Shown here piece after piece: positions 1 to 11,100 of a stretch of DNA of 30,645 nt. A program made the translations under genes and the position numbers. Numbering within the stretch: the first letter of the stretch is position 1; each line of letters opens with the position of its first letter. The notes beneath the pieces were generated by a model that had not been told where the DNA came from, did no database searches, and saw only the letters and a program-made list of their open reading frames with translations. Source of the DNA: Kipferlia bialata (taxonomy: Eukaryota; Fornicata); the NCBI GenBank assembly GCA_003568945.1, contig BDIP01000092.1, forward strand, positions 1,400 to 32,044. The letters run 5' to 3'.

Positions 1-26
1 ATATATATGTGTGTGTGTGTGTGTGT
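1..26. repeat. AT/GT dinucleotide microsatellite at the window edge
   Basis: A short alternating AT run followed by GT repeats. It lies in the intron (or beyond the end) of the receptor gene whose last visible exon stops at 35. Low-complexity sequence like this is a common place for an assembly to stop. Confidence 0.9.
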
Positions 27-34
27 TATCTCAC

Positions 35-1364
35 CACATTCACTGCCCCGTTCCACCCATTGCCCAGGGAGTGGTAGAGCACAATCCACCAGGGTGCTGG
101 GTGAGACGAAGTAGGACAAGAGATGGATGCATACCCCACGGCCCGACCCTCCCCACCCGACTGAGTGCATAGGTATCACTATATAGACAGACCAATATAG
201 TAGTACAGTCACTCACACTTGGTTCCCGTCAGTTGCACTACGTTTCGGAGCCATGGTGCAATTAGGAGGAATATCGTTGTCCCACTAATGACAAGAAGAC
301 GTCTGGAGGCCCGGGTCTATAGTGAGTCAGGAAAGAGAATGATGGTAACTGAGACACACCAATCGTGGTGCTGATCATGGCTAATGAGAGCTAATTGTTC
401 CATGACATGTAGATTCGATTACCTTAACATCTGAGCCAATAGAGGTTCTGATCACGATGAGGGAGCCCACAAAGCAGTAAATGCAGAGAATGGAGAGACA
501 CATGGAGGGAATCACGAAGCTGAACAGACGCAGGAGGGCCCATCTCGTGTTGATCTGACACCTAGTGTGAAAATATGGAGAGAAAGTGTGTGTATATATA
601 GAGATATTACATATCTAGAGAGAGATATAGGGGTGGCTGGAACCTGTCGGGTCACAGTGGACAATATTGAGCACAACTCACATACACATTTACATATAGT
701 ACTCTGCAACACATGACGCACCCAAAGTATGCTGCGTTGGGAGAGATGTACTGGTGTGGACACTCTAGCATATCGCCCGGCTCACAGCTCCAGACCTAAA
801 GGGTGAGGGCCTTGGGAGACAATATACCAGTATATATATATATATATATATACTCAAGCCAGTCCTCCTCTCTTCCTGTGATGAGGGAAAATGCTTCCAA
901 ATCCACTTCTTGGCACAAGGTACCCTACTCCAATACCAGCCAGTAACACTGTATATAATGAATATGCTCTACACAGAGGTATGCATGTGATAGGGTACGT
1001 AGACACTCTGATTCATACCTCTCCGACCAGTATAATGGCTGTAGCAGACACCATCGTGCACCCAAACCCGAGGGTCAGGTACAGCCACTCATACCTGAGG
1101 TTGTAAGGGAGGGAGACCGATCTACAATAATGTACGTAAGAGACAGAACAGTATGAATGGAACTTCATGGTACTACTAGCACCACTGGTACCGTACCAGG
1201 CTTAGTATGATGCTATATATATACTGCCACTTACTTTGGGACACACCGCACTCTGAACCTCACTGACCGATAGACCTCCACTGCGAGGAAGGTGGCAAAG
1301 GCCAGGGACCCCAGATGGCATGCATTGCCAGCCCAGAACTGGGTGTAGCAGGGGATCTTCCAGC
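35..1364 (-). CDS. Seven-transmembrane (GPCR-like) receptor, partial, TM3 to TM7
   Basis: Six minus-strand exons join in phase without a stop: 1364-1235, 1121-1019, 795-722, 561-423, 316-217 and 96-35. The product reads as consecutive membrane helices. TM3 begins at a Cys (IPCYTQFWAGN..., ending AVEVYRSVR). TM4 is WLYLTLGFGCTMVSATAIIL. An extracellular loop carries Cys pairs (VWSCEPGDMLECPH and FGCQINTRW). TM5 is FSFVIPSMCLSILCIYCFVG, TM6 is RRLLVISGTTIFLLIAPWLR, and TM7 contains HSLGNGWNGAVNV. A Cys at the start of TM3, a loop-2 Cys and a Gly-Asn motif in TM7 fit the cAMP-receptor/secretin-like group of GPCRs. The ligand is unknown. The 3' end runs off the left edge. No convincing TM1-2 exons lie above 1364, where poly-G and poly-C tracts intervene. 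The acceptor of the 96-35 exon is the least certain junction. The receptor call is fairly secure; the subfamily is inference. Confidence 0.62.
826..851. repeat. TA-rich microsatellite in a receptor intron
   Basis: Alternating TA repeats inside the 1018-796 intron of the seven-transmembrane gene. No coding content seen. Confidence 0.8.
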
Positions 1365-1442
1365 CTGGAGTGAGAGGGATGGGAGTCTATGCAAGACGTT
1401 GGAGATGTGTGAGGGGTATGTTTCTTGATGATGGGAGCTGGC

Positions 1443-1460
1443 GGGGGGGGGGGGGGGGGG
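1443..1460. repeat. Homopolymer G run (18 G)
   Basis: An uninterrupted G run, equivalent to poly-C on the minus strand, about 80 bases upstream of the acceptor of the first recognisable receptor exon. Confidence 0.9.
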
Positions 1461-1618
1461 AACACATAGCCCTTTTTTGAGGGGGAGTTGCATTGTGCAT
1501 CAGTAGTGTTGCTCTCTATACACTGTCACCCACTACTTTACATGATCCTCTCTACCCCTGCACAAGATGACTTGCGTTACTGTTTCAATTGCTTATTGAC
1601 CATGTAGGATCTATCTTG

Positions 1619-1619
<1 letters not shown>

Positions 1620-1660
<41 letters not shown>

Positions 1661-1679
1661 CCCCCCCCCTTTCCCCCCG

Positions 1680-1713
<34 letters not shown>
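1620..1713. repeat. C-rich homopolymer tract
   Basis: Nearly pure C over 94 bases, interrupted only by a few T and one G. It precedes the first supported exon of the plus-strand gene and could be a pyrimidine tract, an unstable repeat or an assembly artefact. The same kind of tract ends the window. Confidence 0.85.
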
Positions 1714-1715
<2 letters not shown>

Positions 1716-1750
1716 CCCTGCACCTCTACCACCTACCCCTAAGAAGATAG

Positions 1751-4700
1751 CGGCACGCTACAGTATGCTGTGGCTTGGATGTCTAGCCATGCCCAACCTG
1801 CATAGCACCTCAGAGGTACTGGCTGCAGTAGTGGTGGGGCCTATGGAGGTGTTGATGTTTGAGAGGTGGGTATGAGTAGATGAGTCAATGAATAGGAGGT
1901 CTCTCACTACAGTGTAAAGAAATTGGCCATTGAAGTTATAACCCCCATAGTATTCTTTAAGTCTCTACCTAATAGTTTCGCGAATTCTGTCTCTCCTCCC
2001 TCCCCCTCTCCCTCCCTCTACCTCTCCCTCCCTCTACTTCCCTCTCCCTCTACCTCCCTCTACCTACCTCTCCCTCTTCCTCCCTCTACCCCTCAGGAAC
2101 CAGACTGGTCATACCCTGTACCTGGGACACATGCTGGAAGGTGAGAGGGCATGTACCTCAATTTCCGATTGGAAATGTTTCTCCCGACACTCTCCTACAC
2201 GCATTGTGTGCAACATCTGGTCATAACTAACCAGTAGATGCCCCTCCTGGCTCTGACTCTCTCCTGCTCTGCGAGTGGTCTGTGTATGAGTCACCACTCA
2301 CTGGCACAGAGGTATATTTAGATACATGGATAAATAGATCGATAGATAGACATGTACTCATACGCTGTGACCACTCACAAGCACAGAGGTGGTCAAATAT
2401 ATATATATATGTATATACATACACATATATGTATGTTGATGTACCAATATATATACTTGTGCATGAGCCACCATTCACAGTCACAGAGGGGGGGTGGACA
2501 TTGATACACATAATTATATCTAAAATTTATACACCCGGTGACCTCTCTGGGTATGACTGGTGGTAGTACTGTTCTGAGTGGATACTCTAGGGATGAGGGT
2601 GGGGATGTCCCACCCCCACCCTCACACTCACACTCACCCCCAGCCCATCAAGGTCTCTGCAGCTCTCCTAGGCCACACTGTCTATGCATACACATCAGCA
2701 TACACCATGGTCACATGGGACATTGAGTCTATGGAGGTAGCATATATACCACACGACAGTATACAGTACTAGTGTGCGGTATACCAACTGATTGTATTCA
2801 ATTGATCTGTTTGCAGGTGCTTCCATTTTGCAACACTTTACCCCTAGGGCTGTGTGGTTCCCATGCCAAATACCCACTGGAGTGACACACAGACGTGGCC
2901 TAGGGTACGTATGTCTAATCCCGTACAGCGTATATATGCATATTCTGCACCTGTACTGACTGACACTACTTTGATACTACATACATGTTATATACCCTCT
3001 CTCATGACAGGTGTCAGACGCATCACTCCTTAGACTGGGACCCAGTGAGCTGGTTCTTATAGGTGAGAGGACCAATGAATCCAAACATTTTACAAATATA
3101 TACAATATTTATCACAGAGGTGCGTATATGTGGGAGTTGAGTATATATAGTCTGCGGATGTATGCGCCTTATCATTGACTCAGTGTTACCGGCTTGAAGC
3201 GATAACACCATACCCAGTTTCCGTAACATACTCTAATATATTCATTAGTATTGTACATGTATATACCCAACCCAGGCTGTGCCCTGTGCCATGGCCAGAG
3301 GTGCACTGAGGTCTGGAAGTACACACCCTCAGACAATTCAACCAAGAGTGGAAAGTGGACATTTTGGAATCGATCGACAGATATTAGGTACACAACAGTC
3401 CATAGAATATATGCACCATCGCCTATTCAAGTAGTTAGGTAACATCAGCAAAATGGCGAGGACTTGTGTAACCACGCAAGTGGAGGCAGACGATCAGACG
3501 AGAGACCGATGTAGCACACTGTATTGCTTGTCTGATACAGAGAATGGTGGTTCCAACACTGTGTTGCACAGTGTGTCACTAAGAGAACATGGCGGGAGGT
3601 ATGGGGGACCTTGGATGTATTCTTGAACTAGTGATCTATATAGTCTAAGTGCTGGCTGTTTACTCTCTCATGTACCATCGTTAACCCTTAGCTGGCGTCA
3701 GACCCACGTGCATGGGAGGGTGTCTAACATGCTCTCCGTTGGGGACAGGGTCACACTGTGTATGGATGATGGAATTCAAGGTATGTGTGGCTATATATCT
3801 GCCCTTTAGCTCTTTCTAATTGTAGTGTTTGACCCCGAAAGGAAGGGTGTTGTGTCCATAACTAAGTGTCCTCCATTGCACACACACCCTACGGGCCGCC
3901 CTACGGGACTGCCTCCTCTACTACTGATGGACACTCATCTATTGCTGTCGATGAGTCCCAGTCAGGGTGACAGTGGGGTCTGTGCAAGAGTGTACCAGAT
4001 AGGAGAGGTGTTACGCAACATCCTATCCCCTGCATCTCCATCCATGAGAGAGTCCCTTGCAACGTCACTCAGTGTACCCGAGCACATGGTAGTGTATAGG
4101 TATTAGATATGTATATAACTATAGGTAAAGTTATTGGTATGCTGCCTAGATGAAGTCCATCATTCGTTTCAATATGATTAGAATACCATCCTATTCACCT
4201 ATACTGACCCCCAAGGCACACTTCCCGTGCTACTTTACCAGTCATTACCGACGGTATAGTTGGTGCACCTGCAAGTGGGTACACAGATGCTATTCTACGC
4301 GTTAGTCACTTGGCTGGGATACTGTCCCACGCTGACAGCCCTATCCCCACACTGTGCAACACTGCCCAGCTGAGGCATGACATTGATACACTTGTACAGA
4401 CAGGGGGAGACGCTTGTGACAGGAACGCTCTCTATGCATGTAGTGCATTGCTTCTGTTGGGTGGTAAGGTAGAGAATGACTGTGGAAGTGTATCGAGGGA
4501 TGAGGCTCATTCTCCCTCAGTCTCAACCACAATAGCTAGTATGGTATACGATGGCCTCAGGCAGATTCGAGAGAGATCTCCATGTGTGTACCTACTCTGC
4601 ACTGTTGTTGAAGAACTAAGCTGCCATATGCCTAGCATGCGGTGTTTGAGTCCTCTCCTGACCATCATGGGTCAGAAGGGACATGTCCATATGCGTTCTG

Positions 4701-5390
4701 TACTCTATGTTCTGTCTGAACTGGCAGTCAAGTATCCCAGGTAACACATAGAATACTGAATTATTGTATTCACATATATATCAACAGGCCTTGGTAATTG
4801 CCGTGGGTGACTGTTTTCACTAGTCATCGACCACGATATAGATACGGCGGACAGACTGCATACATATCCTCTCATGGTCTGTCTTTGTAGCTTCGCTTAT
4901 CTTCCACTCACTGCCAGGTACCTCTCCCTCTGGGTGTCTGTGGCAGTGTCCACCCATGGCACACATCCTCAGTCTACTGCTATGGTGACGGGGGGTAGTT
5001 CCACTCCCATTTGTGTACTCGATACCAGGGGTCGTAGCTACACGCCTGTCCAGAGTTTGAACCTCTTAGGTAAGTGATACTTTTCGTTAGTGATATAATA
5101 CAAGTCCAATTCCAGCCTTCCTGCGTCACCTCCCCTTTGCCGTCAGAGTTATCACTGGCCGGTCCATGTCTGCTGCCTTGGTACCATTCCTCGTCAAGGC
5201 CACAAAGCGAAGAGATGTACACACCACACACACAACGTCTGCTGTTGATTGGAGATCCATGTGTCGTACCACAGCTAGATTGCACCCAGTGGAGACAGCG
5301 ATAGATGCATGGCAGCGACATGGTACGGTACCACATAACAGGATAGCGCTTGATACCACTTATTGTGGCATTGTCTGCCATGGTCTTTAG
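1751..5390 (+). CDS. Unassigned protein: propeller-like N-terminal part, helical C-terminal part; 5' end unresolved
   Basis: Eleven exons join in phase to a TAG at 5388-5390: 1751-1865, 2097-2140, 2235-2311, 2644-2736, 3011-3062, 3276-3387, 3692-3780, 3826-4099, 4216-4740, 4891-5069 and 5116-5390. They give 610 residues without a start. The first half has short strand-like segments ending in hydrophobic-Gly or W-D patterns (AAVVVGPMEVLMFE, TLYLGHMLE, TVYAYTSAYTMVTWDIE, LRLGPSELVLIG, VTLCMDDGIQVFDPE), as in a beta-propeller. The second half is helical (LYACSALLLLGG, CVYLLCTVVEELS, MRSVLYVLSELAVKYP), like HEAT/ARM-type helices. I do not recognise the family. A candidate internal Met lies at 1765. 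The acceptor at 4891 could instead be 4918 in the same frame. The intron 2312-2643 carries two decayed copies of the preceding exon's end. The gene stops only 62 bases before the next ATG. Confidence 0.6.
2285..2492 (+). repeat. Three degenerate copies of an exon 3' end with its donor site
   Basis: The last about 30 bases of exon 2235-2311 (encoding YESPLTGTE plus donor) recur at about 2362-2393 and 2460-2492 inside the downstream intron, separated by AT-rich filler. All share a core of CAC.A.TCAC..GCACAGAGG type. The first two end in a possible GT donor. Confidence 0.6.
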
Positions 5391-5452
5391 ATGTAACTAA
5401 CTGTAGGGAGTGTCACTTTCACCAAGCAGTGTGCACCCCACACCGTGTCAGG

Positions 5453-7743
5453 ATGGCCAGCCGTTGTCAAGGTGTAAAGAAACCTACTTGGTTTGCTCAA
5501 TGCTTTGCGTACTATTGGTAGTACGCGATTGTTAGCCCTGTTTCTTACCCCAGACATCGTGCAACACTGCTCTACTCATAGGCCAAAACGGACAGACAGG
5601 ACAGGACGGAGGAAGGTATAGTGAGTACATAGGACAATGTGTGGTTGCTATACATTGTGCTGCAAACGGTTCCTAACATGTAGGAACTGCAACTGCTATC
5701 TGATTGGAGTATGTGGGGACTGTCTCACATGGGAACCTGTTAGGTGGGTATCCACAAATCTCAATGACGGTGATGAACCAAATGGTGACTAATCAGCTAT
5801 ATACTATGTGGTTAGTCTAAACACCAGGAATCCCCTCCCGCCCTCTCTCTTTGGCACATCTGCCACAGTGATAGGGGGTGTGGTATATGTGTTTGGAGGT
5901 AGGTTCATTGGCGCTCTACTACACACGTTAACATATAGTTAACATAGCCCATAAATTTCGTTACAGTGTTCAGTGATACATGTTTCACCTTTCTACTGTG
6001 TGTGTGGGATGGTGTGTGCCCACCCCCAGGGATGCATGTTGTGAATGGTGCCACCACCTACTCCAATACACTGTACACCCTGGACCTAGCATCACTCACA
6101 TGGACAGTGACAGGGGAGGATGGCTCAAGGGACTGGCCTAGGGGAAGGCATGGGGGTGCATATACTTTTAGAGATGGAGAGAGAGAGAGAGAGAGTGGCA
6201 GGGCAGGATTGCTCAAGAGACAGGCCAAGGGGGAGGGAGTGTCAGTGTGTGTATATCTACTCACAATAGTCACTAGCAGTTGTCTTCTTGGAACCATGTG
6301 GTCTGTACATATCGAATGCTTACCTTACTGCTAACGATCCCAGGTCCCATCTGTGCTCAGCAGAACTGGACGGCATGCTGTTAATCACTGGAGGTGAGGG
6401 TTAGAGGGTAAATGCCTCTGTGAACTGGTAAATACATTCAACCATCACTCCTGTCTCCATCCTACCTCTCTCCTATACCCATCTTGGCTAATGACCTTCC
6501 CTCACCCAAGGCATCAGTGGTGACTCCTGTACATCTGTGCGGGACACCCATGTCTATGACCCTATATCATGCACATGGGCCGGGCTGGACTGGGCACCGG
6601 TGCCACTGGGTATGGTGGATATGTGTGTTTGTGTATATGTATATATATGGATATGTGTATATATGTGGGGTATGGGGGATAGTCATATATATGTTACTAT
6701 GGCATCTGTATCCTGGCCAGGCTGGACTGGGCACCGGTGCCACTGGGTACGGGGTGCAGTTGTATGTGTAACAATTCGTGTAGGAAACAATAGCATCTGG
6801 AACTATTGTAGTCGTATATGTAACTAAAGAAGCTGTCACCTTTGACTAAAGATTCATTGACAGATTTTGATAGGTATATGTAATTATATACTAGGCCTAG
6901 TAATAGTCGGATAATAGATAATAGCACTTTCGGTCCACATCATACCCTTGCATCGGCTCTGTTCTAACCACCCAGCCGGTGCCTCTGTCCACAGTACAGA
7001 AGGTGGTGTCCACTTCTTTGGCAGCACACTATACCCAAGGTGGGGTCTCTACTATACATGATTTTCATACGTATGATACTTCCGTCTATAGAAGTATTTG
7101 GATTCTTGAAGGGGGGTTGAATAGAATCCAGACCTTTATAGCCTGTGTCCCTCACCCTCTAGGTCCCACCTTCTACTGACTGTGGGTGGAGAGTGGCACA
7201 CCCAGCCTGACCTGCCCTTCCACCTGACATGCTCAGTGTGTGTGCCAAGGGGGTGAGTGGGACAATACGTACTGTGGATGGCAGGATTGTTAATGAACAC
7301 ACACAACATACACATTTGTGTCTATTGATGTCTGTTTCTCTTTGCTAAGAACACCTATCCTCACTCCAGACGGTCCCTGTTGTTCATAGGGGGAGTGGAT
7401 CATGAGGGAGTGCACAGTATGGACATGGTGTCAGGTTGGGGCGGTGTCATACACATAGTGACCATCTTGCATACCATTGTCTCACAGGACAGGAGACTGC
7501 TTCACGATTACCCAAGACAATCCTGTCAGTGACAGCGGGTGGGACATACCCTCCACTATGCCTAAGGGTCACTGCTGGGGACTGACACTGAGAGGGTGGG
7601 GGAGAGTGCCTAGTGACACCAGACTCTCACTGAGACAGTCTGGGAGAGGCGAGAGTGTAGATGTTGGGAATGATACCAATAGCACTGATACAACTGTGCT
7701 CATATCCAGTCAAGCTGTGTACACAGTCAATTTTAACACGTAA
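5453..7743 (+). CDS. Kelch-repeat protein (316 aa)
   Basis: Eleven in-phase exons: 5453-5473, 5554-5615, 5684-5743, 5828-5898, 6030-6147, 6344-6393, 6511-6609, 6976-7039, 7163-7252, 7370-7434 and 7493-7743 (TAA). Kelch blades show the hydrophobic stretch ending in double Gly followed by a spaced Tyr/Trp pair: VIGGVVYVFGG; TLYTLDLASLTWT; ELDGMLLITGG; DTHVYDPISCTWAG; HLLLTVGG; RSLLFIGG. Such proteins fold as a beta-propeller that binds partner proteins. No BTB, BACK or other domain is present, and there is no signal peptide or membrane helix. The tail (residues about 235-316) contains a Ser/Asp/Thr-rich stretch. The start ATG gives a seven-codon first exon (MASRCQG) whose phase fits the next exon. 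The fifth exon appears to use a GC donor at 6148. The alternative (donor 6156 with acceptor 6361) keeps frame but shortens a blade to a non-standard length. Partners are unknown. Confidence 0.75.
6711..6752 (+). repeat. Intronic copy of an exon 3' end plus donor in the kelch gene
   Basis: About 40 bases match the end of exon 6511-6609 and its donor (6574-6614) almost perfectly, 137 bases downstream within the same intron. The copy contains its own GT (GTACGG) at the equivalent place. Confidence 0.85.
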
Positions 7744-8134
7744 ATTGGGGTAGAAAAGGTGTGATCGGTTGGATCCAGTGACATTATTACATTTCCTTTC
7801 ACAAGTCCCTGTTATTAATAATAGTGAGACATATGATGCTGAGACACCTCTTTTCCATCACAAGACTGATGTCACTGTCGGGAAGAGAGGAAAGAATGTA
7901 TCTATATTCTATACATCGAGAGAAATCACTTCAAACCCTTGTTCAATTCTATCCACTACACTATACTGAGCGCTAAGTGACCACAACTGTATTATTACAC
8001 TATTATGCATCAAAATAGCGCTCCTATTTCAGAACTCTAGTCTGGACCCTGTCCCTCTAGCCTCTTGAGTCTATTACATTACATGGTTTCGGAGCCACAT
8101 ACATGAATCCCCTGGCACCTACTGTAAATCAATG
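7744..8134. other. Convergent 3' intergenic region
   Basis: Lies between the stop codons of the kelch gene (plus) and the RING/ARM gene (minus). An open stretch on the plus strand at about 7769-7969, without an ATG at its beginning, reads ...VINNSETYDAETPLFHH... . I could not join it in phase to the last kelch exon, so it may be 3' UTR, an alternative terminal exon or chance. Nothing else recognised. Confidence 0.4.
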
Positions 8135-11100
8135 TCACTCAGCGAGCCTCTCCTTGAGTGTAGCCACTGCCTCACATATAGGTCCACACTCCCTGTTGCA
8201 CTGTACCAGTCTATCCACCAGGGGCAGAAGGGCATCGGCATCCAGAGCCTCACTCTCAGCTGGGGGTGAGGAGGGAGTGTGTAGGGTGGTGTCTCTTCGA
8301 CCGTGACTGACAGGTGATCCTACCTGACTGTGTCACCTCCAGCAGTGCTGTCAGGAGGGTCAGGGTCTCTGTCTCGTAGGGATGGTCTGAGGATCAATCG
8401 CTGAAAGACTAATAGTGTAGGAGTGTATATTATACTCTGTATATCACACAGCTATCAGTACCTTCTCCCACCAGGCTGGACAGGATGGTGCACGCATGGG
8501 TGAGGATGGTAGGGTTGTCTCTGTGGCGCTCCGCTACGGATATGCAGTCATCTGTGCATCCCTCTAGGGCATCGTGTAGCTTGGTGTCCACCTCCAGAGT
8601 GGGGGTCCTGGGTAGTACTGGAGTGTGAGAGTTGAGTCGGATACCTATACTTGGTAGTAGACTAGCCATTCACTATAACAGATTGTGAAACCAGTAGTTA
8701 CTGACTACTCTGCCGCGTACTCTGGGAGATGGCTGCAAAGTAGGCGAGGAGGGGCACCATCACATCTAGGTCCTCTTCGTACATCTTTAAGGCACGGGAC
8801 AGGATGGTAACTGGTGTCAATTGTAGGAGGTGTATCTCTGGGGGCAATTATAACGATGACCGAGTAGGCACATGTACGTATAGACTGATAATGATACATA
8901 CCCAGGGGGGTGCCGGCTAGGGCCTGCCAGTGGTGGTGTTGGGGGGCGGTCATGGTATCTGACAGTGAGGGGGTGGAACTCAGGGGTGAGGGGTGAGTAA
9001 CAATGTTACTGTAACACCCTGTGTCTAAGGTCAAATTTGGGTTGTGACTCCACTGCCACCTATACTCAATGTTGAATGCATACAGCCATACCGTCATCCA
9101 TTGACATCCGCTGCATTCTGTTGAGGATGGTGGCACAGTACTTGGTACCCTCGGCACTGTCGAGAAATGCCATGGAGGCTACGGTTAAAGGGCACCTTGT
9201 ATGTGACAGTCTAATGTCACCCCTAGATGTGGGTGTATCCCAGCGTACCTATTGTGATCATCATCTGCGTATTCATGACCATCTTGGGGGTCATGCCTCG
9301 GATGGGGCCTGGGGGTGAGTAGATATAGCCTATAGTGACTTGTTGTGGTGTGGGTAGGGGACATTGGTAGGCTGTGCCGCTGGTCTCACCTCTCTCTGCC
9401 ATCAGGGTTATTAGTATGATGTAGTATGATGTGCACGGTGTGATAATAGTATCCAATGACCACACTTGACATTACCCCCCTCCCCACCTCTCTCTGCCAT
9501 CAGGGCCATGATGTGTATGGTGTCCAGGGCACATGGCTCCCCATGGTGGTACATGACCTGGGGTGACTCAGCTCTAAACACAACGGATTACAAGAGAGAT
9601 AAGACATACCGTCTGCACGATGTTCTCGAACACAGAGTCTGTCACAAGGGTATTGTGCACCATGGGGTCTGGGTATTAGGGGAGTGGTCAGAGAATGACA
9701 TTCCACACATGAACACGTCTTACAAGAATAAATATGCAGGCAGTGTATCCACCCACCGTCTGACTTGGCCATTCTCAATACGACAGACAGGGCGTGGGAG
9801 CAGATGGGGAGGGACTCCTTGCCAAAGTCCAGCACTGCATTGACGAGGTTCATCGCAGCATCCCTCTTTGCTAGGGTCCGGATGGTCTGGTCTCCTTGGG
9901 TAAGTAGATGACTGCAAATATAGACAGTCCAGCGTTGCATGTGGTGGCTGTACAATAGGAGCAAATCTTGCAAAAGGCAGTGCTGGTGTGTCAGTATACC
10001 TGTGATCTGTATGTCTGCGAGGGCCTTTACCAGGGGCAGGACACTCTCCACGGAGGGGAAGTAGAGGTCATGCAGTCTCTGCATGGATGGAGAGAGGGGC
10101 AGGTGTGGCTCGGGGTCGGACTCCTCGTCGTCCTCTCTCTCCCTCTCTGCCTCACCCTCGTTGGAACTGCTGGAGTCCTCTGCAGCGGCCTGGGATGAGA
10201 CGCCAATAACAACGGGCATCCAAGGAGAAGATGCATATGTAACCGAATCATAGGCGTCTCTTATGGAGTATACTCACCTCCGAGTCTCCAACACCGGCTC
10301 CTGTCACTGGGGCACCGTCGGGTGTCTCGGTGCCTCGAGTGAGTATAGATTCATAAGCGGAGGGAGTATAGTAAGACATACATGTATATGCTGCATGAGA
10401 GTAACGTATTTAACTATATGATGCTCGTGTACCTGTCTCGGCTCCTGCTGTCTGGGCCTCTCCGGCCTCTGTCTCTGTGGCCTCCCCATCAGACTTCCTA
10501 CTGAGCTGGTCAAAACGCACTGGTGTGAGTGCCAGCCGAGCATTCAATTATTGAATCAATAGTCAGCGTTGAGTGATGGGTTGTTGAGAGTGTTCCAGGA
10601 CCAGTATACCTAGGTTGATGCTGATGGTTTCCAAGTACTCTTCCAGCTCCTTGCATTCGGGGTGACCTGTGAGAGCATCGCGCACCTTGCCAACACCCAC
10701 AGTCATGAGAACCATCTCCATGACGTAATCTGTAGGGGCGTCTATTGCCGCTGGTGTCAGATAATAACTCATGAACGGGTAAATGGAAATTACTATAAAT
10801 GTATATACTTGTCAGCGACATCACACAACCACGTACCCTTGGTCAGGTCTGCCAGGTATGCGCTGGCAGGCAGGACAACACTCAGGTCCTGAGGATCAGA
10901 CAGAAGACAGAAAGGAATTAACAGTAATAACGGAAAGTGTTTCCAATTGAACCCAGCGTATGTGCCGATATCATATCGATCCTACATGATATACTAGGCC
11001 TAGTAATACAATACTTGATGCCAAATTATCCAAATGAATTGTGTATTGCCCCCCACCTCCTTGTGCCGTACAACACCCTCGGCCAGATTGGTCAGAGCCC

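Larger units (their letters stand above)
1365..1750. other. Head-to-head gap between two genes with missing 5' ends
   Basis: This interval holds an 18-G run (1443-1460) and a C-rich block (1620-1713). I could assign no exon to it on either strand. The minus-strand receptor should still need about 100 residues (N-terminus, TM1, TM2) here, and the plus-strand gene needs its first exon. Neither is visible, so promoters cannot be placed. It may contain an assembly join. Confidence 0.5.

Noticed and set aside
2815-2925. Possible extra exon of the unassigned gene after TTTGCAG
   Set aside because: Every frame either stops or breaks phase; joining 2736 directly to 3011 keeps frame.
9500-10219. 239-codon minus frame as a single exon
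   Set aside because: It spans several exons and introns; internal acceptors and donors are in good consensus and the joined exons give continuous repeats.
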